DNA of 31,099 nt, taken from positions 1 through 31,099 of the forward strand of contig JBBDQO010000075.1 in NCBI GenBank assembly GCA_040905925.1, in the 5' to 3' direction. The notes beneath the pieces were generated by a model. The model worked only from the letters and a program-made list of their open reading frames with translations. It ran no database searches and was not told where the DNA came from. Positions 7,640 through 15,865 of the stretch are shown here, in pieces. The position numbers and the translations under genes were made by a program. The first letter of the stretch is position 1; every line of letters starts with the position of its first letter. Source of the stretch: JALYNX01 sp040905925. GTDB taxonomy: Bacteria; Actinomycetota; Acidimicrobiia; Spongiisociales; ZC4RG35.

Positions 7640-8302
7640 ATGCCTGGGTCCGTGTCGCTCTTGTACTGGCCACTCCTCGTGGTGGCGGCCTACTTCTTGG
7701 GGTCGATCCCGTTCGCCCAGGTTCTAGGGCGTCTCAAAGGGGTCGATCTTCGTGTCGCCGGTACCGGCAACGTCGGCGCCGGCAATCTCACCAAGACCGC
7801 GGGTGTCGGCTGGGGGCTGGCGGCGGGCCTGCTCGACGGGTTCAAGGGTCTCATCCCGGTTCTCATCGCCAAGGAGATGGGTTTGGGGCCGGGCGCCTCA
7901 GGCTTGGCCGGTCTGGCGGCGGTGATGGGGCACAACTGGTCGATCTTCATCCGAGGGCGCTCGGGACGCGGACTTGCCACCTCGGTAGGGGTTATCACCG
8001 CATTGGATCCGGTCCTTCTCGTCTGGACCACCGGATGGGCTGTCGCCGGATGGAAGATCGGCGGGGGGGTTGCCGGGTTCTTGGGTTGGGGCCTGCTCCC
8101 GATCGTGGCGATCGCAATGGGTCGGCTGCCAACCGAGTACCTGTTCCTACTCTTCCTCTCCGGTGTGCTCATGGCGCGGCGAGTCCAGGGCAACCCCGAG
8201 AGTGAGAGGGGAGTCAGGCCATCATTGCGACGGGCCGTCTTCGACTCCGATCCGGGCGATCACGACTTCCCACACACGGTGGACGAGCCGCTAACCCCGT
8301 GA
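7640..8302 (+). CDS. plsY: Acyl-phosphate glycerol-3-phosphate acyltransferase PlsY
   Basis: PlsY is an integral membrane enzyme that transfers an acyl group from acyl-phosphate to glycerol-3-phosphate, the first acylation of phospholipid synthesis. The 220-aa protein has the family signatures: GSIPFA (21-26), a glycine-rich GTGNVGAGN (41-49, usually ending GATN), GHNWSIF (97-103) and SGRGLATS (108-115, the usual GGKGVAT). About five to six membrane segments are visible. The tail after residue 190 is hydrophilic and longer than in most PlsY proteins. The stop overlaps the next gene's GTG by 4 bp (GTGA), so translation is probably coupled to the YbhN-like protein. It follows the histidine kinase by only 13 bp and may share its transcript. 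Confidence 0.88.
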   Translation: MPGSVSLLYWPLLVVAAYFLGSIPFAQVLGRLKGVDLRVAGTGNVGAGNLTKTAGVGWGLAAGLLDGFKGLIPVLIAKEMGLGPGASGLAGLAAVMGHNWSIFIRGRSGRGLATSVGVITALDPVLLVWTTGWAVAGWKIGGGVAGFLGWGLLPIVAIAMGRLPTEYLFLLFLSGVLMARRVQGNPESERGVRPSLRRAVFDSDPGDHDFPHTVDEPLTP

Positions 8303-9243
8303 GCCCGAAGCGGGTTGCCATCATCGCCGGGATCTCGGCGGTCGTGTACATCGGCGTCGCCGTTTTCGTCTTCGACAACTTCGGGGGGAAGTTGCCGCCG
8401 ATGAGCCCGGTGGCCTGGGCCCTGGTGGGAGCGGCGGCCTTCGTCCAGATCAGCGCCCAATGGTTCTTCGGTCTCCTCTTCAAGGAATCCGTCGAGGAAG
8501 CCGGTGGGTCGCTGCGGGCGACCAGCGCTTTCAGGGGGGCCCTGGTCGGGGCGGGGGTGGCCCGTCTCATCCCTGCGGGTGGGGCGATAACCCCGGTCGC
8601 CATGGCCTGGACGGTCCGCGACGAGGAGAAGGCGACCACGGGTGCCGCCATCCGCACCGTTCTCCTCAACTATGCCGCCCTGCTCATCATGACCGGCGTC
8701 GGATTGCTGATCGCCCGTCCCCGTGAGAGTGCTCAGTTCCTCTCGGTCAGCCTCGTCGTCCTGGCGCCTTTCGTGCTCGCCGCTGGTCTGTTGCTGATGT
8801 TCGGTTCCGGCAAACTCGGCTCACTCTCTCGCTTCTTGCCCCAGTCCATCCGCAAGCGACTCGACGCCTCGATGATCGACCATCTCCCCGGGCTCCAGTC
8901 CCAGTTCTACATCTGGGCACGGATCGTGCTCGAGGCATCCGCGCTGGGGTTGGTGATGCACGCCTTCGGGATCGATGTCGGCATCTTCCAGGTGGCGGCG
9001 GCCTTCGGGGTCTCGTCGCTCGCCGGGGGGCTCCCGGGAACCCCGGGGGGGCTCCTGGTCACCGAGGGCAGCCTCGTTTTCATACTCACTGCCTACGGAT
9101 TTGCGGCGGCGACCACGTTGGCGCCGGTGCTGGTGTTCCGCATCGTGTCCTACTGGCTCCCGGCCGGGCTCAGCCTCCTCGCCGGAGGATCGACGTTCCT
9201 CGCATCACCCGAGGCCAAAAAGGCGGCCGCCGAGGCGACCTGA
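8299..9243 (+). CDS. YbhN/UPF0104-family integral membrane protein (flippase-like)
   Basis: This 314-aa polytopic protein belongs to the lysylphosphatidylglycerol synthase transmembrane-region family (YbhN, UPF0104, AglD2-like). It has about seven to eight hydrophobic segments, an internal RLIPAGGAITP phrase (about residues 89-99), and the characteristic GVSSLAGGLPGTPGG stretch near residues 236-250. MprF-type proteins use this domain to flip lipids, and stand-alone members are thought to handle lipids or polyprenyl carriers. The catalytic aminoacyl-transfer domain of MprF is absent. Its GTG start overlaps the plsY stop, which supports a role in phospholipid metabolism or translocation. The substrate cannot be told from sequence. 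Confidence 0.82.
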   Translation: MSPKRVAIIAGISAVVYIGVAVFVFDNFGGKLPPMSPVAWALVGAAAFVQISAQWFFGLLFKESVEEAGGSLRATSAFRGALVGAGVARLIPAGGAITPVAMAWTVRDEEKATTGAAIRTVLLNYAALLIMTGVGLLIARPRESAQFLSVSLVVLAPFVLAAGLLLMFGSGKLGSLSRFLPQSIRKRLDASMIDHLPGLQSQFYIWARIVLEASALGLVMHAFGIDVGIFQVAAAFGVSSLAGGLPGTPGGLLVTEGSLVFILTAYGFAAATTLAPVLVFRIVSYWLPAGLSLLAGGSTFLASPEAKKAAAEAT

Positions 9244-9263
9244 GCGACGGTTAGCCTTGTCGC

Positions 9264-9710
9264 ATGGCCGACAGCGTCACCTTCAACCTCCTCAATCAGG
9301 ATGGGGAGAGCGTGTCTTCCACCGACTTCGCCGGTCGCCGTCTCGTCATGTTCTTCTATCCGGCAGCGATGACCCCTGGGTGCACCCTGGAGTCGTGTGA
9401 GTTCCGGGACAGCTATCAGGAGTTCACCGCAGCCGGCTACGACATCGTCGGGGTGAGCCCTGATCCCCCTTCCCGCAACGCCAAGTTCCGGGAGAAGGAG
9501 GGCCTCAATTTCGACCTTCTCTCCGACGAGGACCACGCCCTGGCCGAGGAGTTGGGGGCTTGGGGCGAGAAGAAGTCTTATGGCAGGACCAGCGAGGGGC
9601 TGATCCGGTCCACCTTGGTGATTGGCCCTGACGGCGCCGTGGAGAAGGCCTACCGCAACATCAAAGCGGCCGGCCACGTGGCCCGGGTCAAACAGGACCT
9701 CCTGGGCTGA
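9264..9710 (+). CDS. bcp: Thioredoxin-dependent peroxiredoxin (BCP/PrxQ type)
   Basis: This is a 148-aa cytoplasmic peroxiredoxin that reduces hydroperoxides using thioredoxin. The peroxidatic Cys40 lies in MTPGCTLESCEFRD and the resolving Cys45 five residues later, the arrangement of the two-Cys PrxQ/BCP subclass. The conserved FFYP strand precedes it, and the usual Lys/Asp before TPGC is Ala-Met here. RSTLVIGPDG and AGHVARV near the C-terminus also fit. The start is the ATG 20 bp after the previous stop. The last 23 bp overlap tail-to-tail with the convergent dehydrogenase gene, so transcripts from the two genes would be complementary at their 3' ends. Confidence 0.93.
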   Translation: MADSVTFNLLNQDGESVSSTDFAGRRLVMFFYPAAMTPGCTLESCEFRDSYQEFTAAGYDIVGVSPDPPSRNAKFREKEGLNFDLLSDEDHALAEELGAWGEKKSYGRTSEGLIRSTLVIGPDGAVEKAYRNIKAAGHVARVKQDLLG

Positions 9711-10599
9711 CGGGACGGCTCTCCCCGATTTCGACCCCGGTCATCTCCTCCAGTGCCTTGACCAGGGCGTGGTTTCCCTCCTGTCCCAATCCACGGGTCT
9801 GGAGCGCTCGATAGAGCTGGAACACGAGGGCCACCCCCGGCAAGGGGACCCCCAACTCATCGGCGGTCTCGAGGACCAGACGGAGGTCCTTTTGTTGGAG
9901 ATCGATGGTGAATCCGGGCCGCCAGTCACGGACGATCATCTGTGGGCCGCGATTGGAGAGCATCCATGAGCCTCCGGCGCCACCCTCGACTGCTGCGATC
10001 GCCGTGGCCAGGTCGATGCCCGCCGCCTCACCCAGGAGCAAAGCCTCCGATACCGCCAATTGGTTCACCACCACCAGCGCCTGGTTCATCAGTTTCACCA
10101 ACTGCCCGGACCCGGGCGCTTCGCCGGCATGCACGATCGACTTGGAGTAGGAGTCGAGGAAAGGCCTCACCACTTCCAGGGATGGGGCTGGCCCGCCGAC
10201 CATGATCACCAGGGTGCCATTGACTGCCCCCTCCGATCCGCCAGACACCGGGGCATCCAGCCAGGAGACGCTTCGCTCCCCGGCCCGGGCTGCGAAGGCC
10301 CTGGTGGCACTGGGCGAGATGGTCGAGTGGTCCACGATGATGGCTCCGTCACGAAGGCCGTGGATGACCCCCGACTCGCCGAACACGACTTCCTCGACAT
10401 CGGGGGTGTTGGAGACACAGATCATCACTACGTCGCTTTGCTCGCCGAGGTCCTGGGGGCTGAGCGCAATGTCACACACGAGGTCCACTGCCTTCTCCGG
10501 AGTGCGATTCCAGACGGTCAGCGGATTCCCGGCAAAGAGCAGATTGGCTGCCATCCCGTGACCCATGATTCCGAGGCCGATGAATCCGAGACGTGTCAT
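9688..10599 (-). CDS. 3-hydroxyisobutyrate dehydrogenase-family NAD(P)-dependent dehydrogenase
   Basis: This is a beta-hydroxyacid dehydrogenase of about 303 aa. The Rossmann motif GFIGLGIMG (5-13) binds NAD(P), with WNRT (30-33) following the second strand. DAPVSGGSEGA (115-125) is the substrate-binding signature and Lys169 in GSGQLVKLMNQ is the catalytic lysine. The family includes 3-hydroxyisobutyrate dehydrogenase (valine catabolism), tartronate semialdehyde reductase and glyoxylate/succinic semialdehyde reductases, and I cannot choose between them from motifs. I took ATG 10599 because it directly precedes the first strand; an in-frame TTG at 10611 would add four residues. The gene is divergent from the alpha-oxoamine synthase with under 40 bp between starts. 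Confidence 0.88.
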   Translation of the reverse strand: MTRLGFIGLGIMGHGMAANLLFAGNPLTVWNRTPEKAVDLVCDIALSPQDLGEQSDVVMICVSNTPDVEEVVFGESGVIHGLRDGAIIVDHSTISPSATRAFAARAGERSVSWLDAPVSGGSEGAVNGTLVIMVGGPAPSLEVVRPFLDSYSKSIVHAGEAPGSGQLVKLMNQALVVVNQLAVSEALLLGEAAGIDLATAIAAVEGGAGGSWMLSNRGPQMIVRDWRPGFTIDLQQKDLRLVLETADELGVPLPGVALVFQLYRALQTRGLGQEGNHALVKALEEMTGVEIGESRPVSPGGPV

Positions 10600-10637
10600 G
10601 GTCGTTGACAATAGGACTCTGCTAAACCCGGGGAGTC

Positions 10638-12077
10638 ATGCCTCACGACCGACTCGATGCCACCCTCAGCGAGGAAGTCGAGGCGCTCCGCGCCGCGGGC
10701 ACCGACAAGGGATCGGAGTCGGTGATAACCGAGGTGATACCGGCCGCCGGTGACAGGGGTCTCCGGTTTCACCTTGCCGGCTCGGACCTGGAGTTCATTC
10801 GCATGAACTCCAACGGCTATCTAGGGCTTGCCCGTCATCCGCTGGTGGTCGCCGCCGAGGAAGCCGCAACTCGTGACTTCGGCGCCGGTCCGGGCGCGGT
10901 CCGATTCATCTCCGGGACCTATCAGCCCCACGTCGATCTGGAGGCCAGGCTCGCCCGTTTCCATGGTCGGGACAGGTCGATGATCTTCTCATCGGCTTAC
11001 GCCACGGTGGTTTCGGTCTTGACCTCGCTGATCACTCCGGAGACCGTGGTCCTCTCAGACGAGTTGAACCACAACTGCATCATCAATGCCCTTCGTTTGG
11101 CCCGCCCCGCCGCGCGGGAGGTCTATCGCCATCTCGACTTCGACGAGCTGGCCCAGGCCTTGGGAAAGGCTCGCGGCTCGGGACAACGGGCGGTCGTGGT
11201 CACGGACGGGGTGTTCTCGATGCGCGGTGACCACGCCGACCTGGCGGTGCTCCAGGAAGTGGCTCGCGCCCACGACGATGGGTTTTCGGAGAACGTGGTG
11301 GTGGTCGTCGATGACTCCCACGGGGTGGGGGCCTATGGCGCCACGGGGCGAGGAACCGAAGAGGTGACCGGGTCGGGCCCTGTGGACGTCCTGATCGGGA
11401 CGCTGGGGAAGGGTTTCGGGGTCAACGGCGGGTATGTGACCGGAAGCGAGGACCTGATCTCCTATTTGAGGGAGAAGGCACCGATGTACATCTACTCCAA
11501 CCCGATCACGGTGGGGGAGGCCGCCGCCTCCATCGCCGCTCTCGATGTTGTCGACTCCGCTGAGGGAAGGGCGATGCTGGGTCATCTGGCCGCGATGACT
11601 TCGAAGTTCGAGAAAGGTCTGATCGATCTCGGATTGGAAATCATCCCAGGGCCCCACCCTGTGGTCCCGCTGATGGTGAGGGATACCGAGCGGACCTCGG
11701 CGTTGGTGAGCCATCTGTTCGCCAACGGGGTACTGGCCACCGGTCTCAACTACCCGGTGGTGCCGCAAGGGGACGAGGAGATCAGGTTCCAGGTCAACGC
11801 CGACCATACCGAGGCCGATATCGATGTTGTCCTGGAGGTGTTGGGGAGCCCTTGGGGGGCCAGAACGAATGGATGGGTCAGGATTCGTCTTCTTCTTAAC
11901 CCGCCTCGACCACCACCAACACGGTCTCCGCCTCCACTTGTTGGCCGGGGATCGCCTCGACCGATGCGACAGTCCCTGGCCACGGGGCACGCAGGGTGTG
12001 CTCCATCTTCATCGCCTCGAGTACCACCAGGGTCTGGCCCTCCTCGACGCGGTCTCCAACCGCTACCTCGACCTTGA
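10638..12077 (+). CDS. PLP-dependent alpha-oxoamine synthase (glycine C-acetyltransferase/AONS-like), C-terminus suspect
   Basis: This is a fold-type I PLP enzyme of the KBL/BioF/ALAS family, which condenses an acyl-CoA with an amino acid. Visible features are the N-terminal MNSNGYLGL (56-64), SGTYQPHVDLE with His98, SDELNHNC with His145, DDSHGVG with Asp225/His228, and the PLP lysine Lys258 in GTLGKGFG. Glycine C-acetyltransferase (threonine catabolism) is the likeliest activity, but 8-amino-7-oxononanoate synthase cannot be excluded. Family homology ends near residue 403 (about 11846). The open frame then continues for 76 Pro/Arg-rich residues, antisense to the biotin domain of the next gene. 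One extra G in the six-G run at 11854-11859 would instead give a stop at 11897-11899, so the tail is probably an indel artefact. The family length of about 400 aa fits this. Confidence 0.82.
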   Translation: MPHDRLDATLSEEVEALRAAGTDKGSESVITEVIPAAGDRGLRFHLAGSDLEFIRMNSNGYLGLARHPLVVAAEEAATRDFGAGPGAVRFISGTYQPHVDLEARLARFHGRDRSMIFSSAYATVVSVLTSLITPETVVLSDELNHNCIINALRLARPAAREVYRHLDFDELAQALGKARGSGQRAVVVTDGVFSMRGDHADLAVLQEVARAHDDGFSENVVVVVDDSHGVGAYGATGRGTEEVTGSGPVDVLIGTLGKGFGVNGGYVTGSEDLISYLREKAPMYIYSNPITVGEAAASIAALDVVDSAEGRAMLGHLAAMTSKFEKGLIDLGLEIIPGPHPVVPLMVRDTERTSALVSHLFANGVLATGLNYPVVPQGDEEIRFQVNADHTEADIDVVLEVLGSPWGARTNGWVRIRLLLNPPRPPPTRSPPPLVGRGSPRPMRQSLATGHAGCAPSSSPRVPPGSGPPRRGLQPLPRP

Positions 12078-13854
12078 TGACCCGGCCCGGCATCGGGGCA
12101 TGAAGAGAGCCGGGGTCCTCTTCGATTTCGGTCCCGGCGAAGCGAGGCAGCTCCTCGAGCGCGAGCGGTCCGCTGGGACCGTCCACGTAACGAGTCGTTT
12201 CGAAGCGGTCGACGGCGAACGCCGAAATCTCCCCGTCGAGCTCGAGCTCGACGAGGCTCGGGGTCTGAGAGATCACGGTCAGGCCCTCCACGCCGACCAT
12301 CCGGAGCCCATCGCGCGCAATCTGGTACTCGACCTCGATCTCAATGGTCTCCCAGCCATACACCACCCTCTGCGGTTGGCTTGGCGAGTTGCGCCAACCG
12401 GGCCCGATCGTGCCGAGTACCGGGGCCTGCTGGCCCCGATGCAACCGATCCGCGATGGCGACGGCGACCGCGGCGAGACGGGCTTCGACCTCGGGGACCA
12501 GGGGGGAAGCCAAGGTTCTCAGGTCGTGAGCGTCCAGGAAGCTCGTGTCGATTGCTCCGGTCACATAGTCCTCGTGCTCCAAGACCCGAACCAGTAGCTC
12601 GCGGTTGGTGACAGGGCCATGGATCCAGGCGTGTCGCAGCGACTCGGCCAGGGCCGACGCGGCCTCGGCGCGGGTAGGGGCATGGGCGATCACCTTGGCC
12701 AGCATCGGGTCATAGTGGACCGAGACCGTTGAGCCGTCCTCGACCCCGGAGTCGACCCGAAGCCCGGGCCGATCGGGGAACGAGAACCGATGGAACCGCC
12801 CGGCTGCCGGGAGGAAATCGTGGGCCGGGTCCTCCGCATAGAGCCGGGCCTCGATGGCATGACCCGAAATCGAAGGAGTCAATGCCTCGGCCGGTAGAGG
12901 CCGGCCGTTGGCGACATCGATCTGGAGACGCACCAGGTCGAGACCGGTGATCATCTCGGTCACCGGATGCTCGACCTGGAGCCGGGTGTTCATCTCCAGA
13001 AACCAGAACTCGCCGTCCTGGAACAGGAACTCGACGGTCCCCGCTCCTACATAGTCCGCGGCCCTGGCCACGGCCACGGCCGATGCACCCATGCGATTGC
13101 GCAGCCCCTGGTTGACAGCCATCGAAGGGGACTCCTCGATGATCTTCTGATGTCTCCTCTGGATGGAGCATTCCCGCTCGTGAAGGGAGACAACGTTCCC
13201 GTGGCTGTCAGCGAACACCTGGATCTCGATGTGACGTGGCGCCTCCAGGTATTTCTCCAGGAAGACCGTGTCGTCACCGAACGAGGCTGCCGCCTCGCGT
13301 TTCCCAGCAGCGATGGCTTCGTCGAGGTCCTCCCTGGAATCGACCACCCTCATTCCCTTGCCTCCTCCACCGGCGCTCGCCTTGACCAGGACCGGGTAGC
13401 CGAAGGCTGTGGCCGCCGCTGCGATCGCCTCGTCATCGAGCCCGGTCAAATCGACACCGGGAAGGATGGGGACTCCTACCTCTGCCACCAGACGCTTTGA
13501 GGCGAGTTTGGATCCCATGACCTCGATGGCCGCAGGCGGAGGGCCGATCCAGACAAGACCCGCTGTAACCACCTCCCGGGCGAACTCCGGGTTCTCGGCC
13601 AGGAACCCATAGCCGGGATGGATGGCGTCTGCACCCGACTCGTCGGCGGCAGCCAACACCCCGCCCACGTTCAGATAGGTCTCGACGGGGGTCGAGCCCG
13701 GAAGGTTCACCGCCGAGTCGGCTTCGGAGACATGTGGCTCACTGGCATCCGAGTCCGAGTAGACTGCCACCGTCTCTATCCTCATGTCGCGACAGGTGCG
13801 GAACACGCGCCGGGCGATTTCGCCCCGATTGGCTACCAGGATTCTCCGGATCAT
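11896..13854 (-). CDS. Acyl-CoA carboxylase alpha subunit (biotin carboxylase + biotin carrier)
   Basis: This 652-aa protein carboxylates its own biotin using ATP and bicarbonate and passes the CO2 to a carboxyltransferase beta subunit. It starts with the classic MIRRILVANRGEIARR and contains the ATP-grasp glycine loop KASAGGGGKGMR, the EKYLEAPRHIEIQ motif and EMNTRLQVEHPVTE. A linker domain (about residues 450-570) resembles the BT-type region of methylcrotonyl/propionyl-CoA carboxylases. The biotinyl domain ends with EAMKMEHT, where Lys616 is biotinylated. An open frame extends upstream to 13956, but homology begins at ATG 13854. The matching beta subunit may be the gene at 19612-21210, 5.8 kb away on the same strand. 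The stop codon (11896-11898) lies within the anomalous tail of the convergent oxoamine synthase. Confidence 0.93.
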   Translation of the reverse strand: MIRRILVANRGEIARRVFRTCRDMRIETVAVYSDSDASEPHVSEADSAVNLPGSTPVETYLNVGGVLAAADESGADAIHPGYGFLAENPEFAREVVTAGLVWIGPPPAAIEVMGSKLASKRLVAEVGVPILPGVDLTGLDDEAIAAAATAFGYPVLVKASAGGGGKGMRVVDSREDLDEAIAAGKREAAASFGDDTVFLEKYLEAPRHIEIQVFADSHGNVVSLHERECSIQRRHQKIIEESPSMAVNQGLRNRMGASAVAVARAADYVGAGTVEFLFQDGEFWFLEMNTRLQVEHPVTEMITGLDLVRLQIDVANGRPLPAEALTPSISGHAIEARLYAEDPAHDFLPAAGRFHRFSFPDRPGLRVDSGVEDGSTVSVHYDPMLAKVIAHAPTRAEAASALAESLRHAWIHGPVTNRELLVRVLEHEDYVTGAIDTSFLDAHDLRTLASPLVPEVEARLAAVAVAIADRLHRGQQAPVLGTIGPGWRNSPSQPQRVVYGWETIEIEVEYQIARDGLRMVGVEGLTVISQTPSLVELELDGEISAFAVDRFETTRYVDGPSGPLALEELPRFAGTEIEEDPGSLHAPMPGRVIKVEVAVGDRVEEGQTLVVLEAMKMEHTLRAPWPGTVASVEAIPGQQVEAETVLVVVEAG

Positions 13855-13943
13855 CGGTCGGGAGAGGGTACCGGTGGAAACCTTTTCCGAGTCCTGGGCG
13901 TCATAACTGTGTCGTCCTAATCGAAAAAAGGAGTCGCGCCCAA

Positions 13944-14645
13944 ATGAGCGACACACAGGTCAGGGAAAAAGAGATAGTCCAGAAACCGATACAGGTGCCA
14001 AGACGTAGATGGGGCATCCTTAAGATCTCCATAGTCCTCGGAGTCGTCGCCCTGTTTGTCGTCATCGGGATGGCGGCTGTTGCAGGTTTCCGTGGTGTCA
14101 TCGACGCCATTCCCACCCCCGGGGATTTGGCCGCGGTATTCGAACCGGAGCCATACGAGGACATCGGCCCGGTCGTGATCAGCTCGATCCGGGATTTGTC
14201 CAACCTGACAACTGTCGAGACGGTGCAGTACACGATTGTCGACAAGGGCACCGACCGGGGCTGGCTGGACTGGGCCCGAGGTGACAGTCTCCAGCTTTTC
14301 GCTGTTGCCAGGATCGGCGCCGGTATCGATCTGAGTCAGGTATCTGTGCGGAATGTGTCGCTGGACAGCGACGGCGTGGTCGAGATCAGTGTTCCGGCGG
14401 CGGAGATCCAGTACGTGTCGGTCGACAACGAGGCGACCCAGATCCTCGACCGTGAGACTGGCCTCTTCACCAAGGGCGATCCCCGGCTGGAGACGGATGC
14501 CAGGCAGGTGGCGGAGGAAGTCCTGGTCCAAGGCGCTCTCGACGACGGTCTGCTGGTGGAAGCCGAGGCCAACGCCCGGAGCGTCCTCACCGACTTCCTG
14601 ATGGGTCTCGGCTATCGGGACGTGGTGGTCGAGTTCACCGGCTGA
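13944..14645 (+). CDS. DUF4230 membrane-anchored protein
   Basis: This 233-aa protein has a basic cytoplasmic N-terminus, one transmembrane segment (about residues 24-46) and an exported domain matching DUF4230 by pattern. The recognisable phrases are SIRDLSNLTTVETVQYTIVDKG, DLSQVSVRNV, VEISVPAAEIQYV, DRETGLFTKGDPRLE and LEVEA-like helical repeats before a final GYRDVVVEF. The biochemical function of the family is not known. I chose ATG 13944 because an AAAGGAG ribosome binding site sits about 10 bases upstream; open sequence continues further 5' but has no homology and overlaps the divergent carboxylase gene. The YjbQ gene begins 3 bases after its stop, so the two are co-translated. Confidence 0.85.
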   Translation: MSDTQVREKEIVQKPIQVPRRRWGILKISIVLGVVALFVVIGMAAVAGFRGVIDAIPTPGDLAAVFEPEPYEDIGPVVISSIRDLSNLTTVETVQYTIVDKGTDRGWLDWARGDSLQLFAVARIGAGIDLSQVSVRNVSLDSDGVVEISVPAAEIQYVSVDNEATQILDRETGLFTKGDPRLETDARQVAEEVLVQGALDDGLLVEAEANARSVLTDFLMGLGYRDVVVEFTG

Positions 14646-14648
14646 GAC

Positions 14649-15056
14649 TTGGAGACCACCGAGATATCGGTCCGAACCGGGGATCGACCTTCGGTGGTGG
14701 ACATCACCGCCGAAGTGGCCGGGTTCGCTCAGGGTCGTGGTGACGGGTTGCTCTCCATCTTCGTACCCCACGCCACCGCGGGCGTGGCCATCATCGAGAC
14801 CGGGGCGGGAAGCGACAACGATCTTCTCGGCACCATTGACGAACTGTTGCCGGCAACCGATGGGCGTTGGCGTCACAACCACGGCAGTGCCGGTCATGGA
14901 CGGGACCACGTTTTGCCCGCCTTCATCGCGCCCAGCATCACGGTCCCGGTAGTCAACGGTCGCCCGGAGCTGGGAACCTGGCAGTCGGTGGTCCTGGTCG
15001 ATACCAACGTCGACAATCACACCCGCCGGGTTCGGCTGTCCTTCATCGCCGGCTGA
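14649..15056 (+). CDS. yjbQ: YjbQ/UPF0047 family protein (secondary thiamine-phosphate synthase-like)
   Basis: This is a 135-aa member of UPF0047. Diagnostic features are VVDITAEV (16-23), the PHATAGVAIIE stretch near residues 40-50, ENDLL-like DNDLLGTIDELLP, the RHNHGSAGHG cluster that supplies metal or active-site His residues, and the C-terminal GTWQSVVLVDTN. E. coli YjbQ has weak thiamine-phosphate synthase activity, but the true physiological role is unresolved. The TTG start lies 3 bp after the DUF4230 stop; no better start is visible. The gene ends 35 bp from the convergent transporter ATPase gene. Confidence 0.87.
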   Translation: METTEISVRTGDRPSVVDITAEVAGFAQGRGDGLLSIFVPHATAGVAIIETGAGSDNDLLGTIDELLPATDGRWRHNHGSAGHGRDHVLPAFIAPSITVPVVNGRPELGTWQSVVLVDTNVDNHTRRVRLSFIAG

Positions 15057-15091
15057 CCCGGCACCACCCTCTTTCAGATACGAGCTTTGGA

Positions 15092-15865
15092 TCAGAGAAT
15101 CTGGCTCAGAAAGAGCTTGGTGCGGTCTTCTTGGGGGTTGGTAAAGAAATGCTCGGGGGTGCCTACCTCGACGATCTCGCCTTCAGCCATGAACACCACC
15201 CGGTTGGCCACGGCCCTGGCAAAGCTCATCTCGTGGGTGACGACGATCATCGTCATCCCACCCTCGGCGAGCTCGACCATGACGTCGAGCACTTCTTTGA
15301 TCATCTCCGGGTCGAGGGCCGAGGTTGGCTCGTCAAAAAGCATCACTTTGGGTTGCATGGCCAGGGCGCGGGCGATGGCCACCCGTTGCTGCTGACCCCC
15401 TGAGAGCTGACCTGGGTATTTGCGGGCCTGTTCGGGGATCTTGACTCGCTCCAGTGTCTGCATTGCAAGGGTCTCAGCCTCCTTCTTGGGCAACTTCCGC
15501 ACCTGATGCGGAGCGAGTGTGACGTTGTCGAGCACGGTGAGGTGCGGGAACAGATTGAACTGCTGGAAGACCATCCCTGTCTCCCGGCGCACCTCCTGGA
15601 TGTTGCGCAAATCGTCTGAGACCTCGACGCCGTCAACAACAATTCGTCCTCGGTCGTGCTTCTCCAGGCGGTTTATACACCGGATGAGGGTGGACTTGCC
15701 CCCACCCGAGGGGCCGATGACGACCACCACCTCCTGCAACCCGACGCTCATGTTGATGTCCTTCAGGGCATGGAAGTGTCCGAAGAACTTGTCGACTCCC
15801 ACCAACTCGATGATGGCGTCACCCGTGGTCCGGGTTGCATCCGAGTAGACGGACTGCGGTGTCAT
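15092..15865 (-). CDS. aapP: Polar amino-acid ABC transporter ATP-binding protein
   Basis: This 257-aa ABC ATPase is of the GlnQ/AapP subclass and energises the two permeases encoded upstream. Walker A is GPSGGGKST (51-59), the Q-loop lies in GMVFQQFNLFPH, the ABC signature is LSGGQQQRVAIARAL, Walker B is VMLFDEPTSALDPE, and the switch His is in VVTHEMSFA. The FQQFNLFPH phrase and family length (about 240-260 aa) are characteristic of polar amino-acid transporters. Its ATG overlaps the stop of the upstream permease (ATGA), making it the last gene of a four-gene minus-strand operon. Confidence 0.93.
   Translation of the reverse strand: MTPQSVYSDATRTTGDAIIELVGVDKFFGHFHALKDINMSVGLQEVVVVIGPSGGGKSTLIRCINRLEKHDRGRIVVDGVEVSDDLRNIQEVRRETGMVFQQFNLFPHLTVLDNVTLAPHQVRKLPKKEAETLAMQTLERVKIPEQARKYPGQLSGGQQQRVAIARALAMQPKVMLFDEPTSALDPEMIKEVLDVMVELAEGGMTMIVVTHEMSFARAVANRVVFMAEGEIVEVGTPEHFFTNPQEDRTKLFLSQIL

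Noticed and set aside
13855..13956. N-terminal extension of the carboxylase alpha subunit to 13956
   Set aside because: Homology begins exactly at the ATG 13854 with MIRRILVANRGE, and the extension would overlap the ribosome binding site and start of the divergent DUF4230 gene.
15048..15062. GCCGG-CTGAC-CCGGC stem at the end of yjbQ as a terminator
   Set aside because: Only five base pairs, includes the stop codon and codons of the gene, and lacks a T-run.
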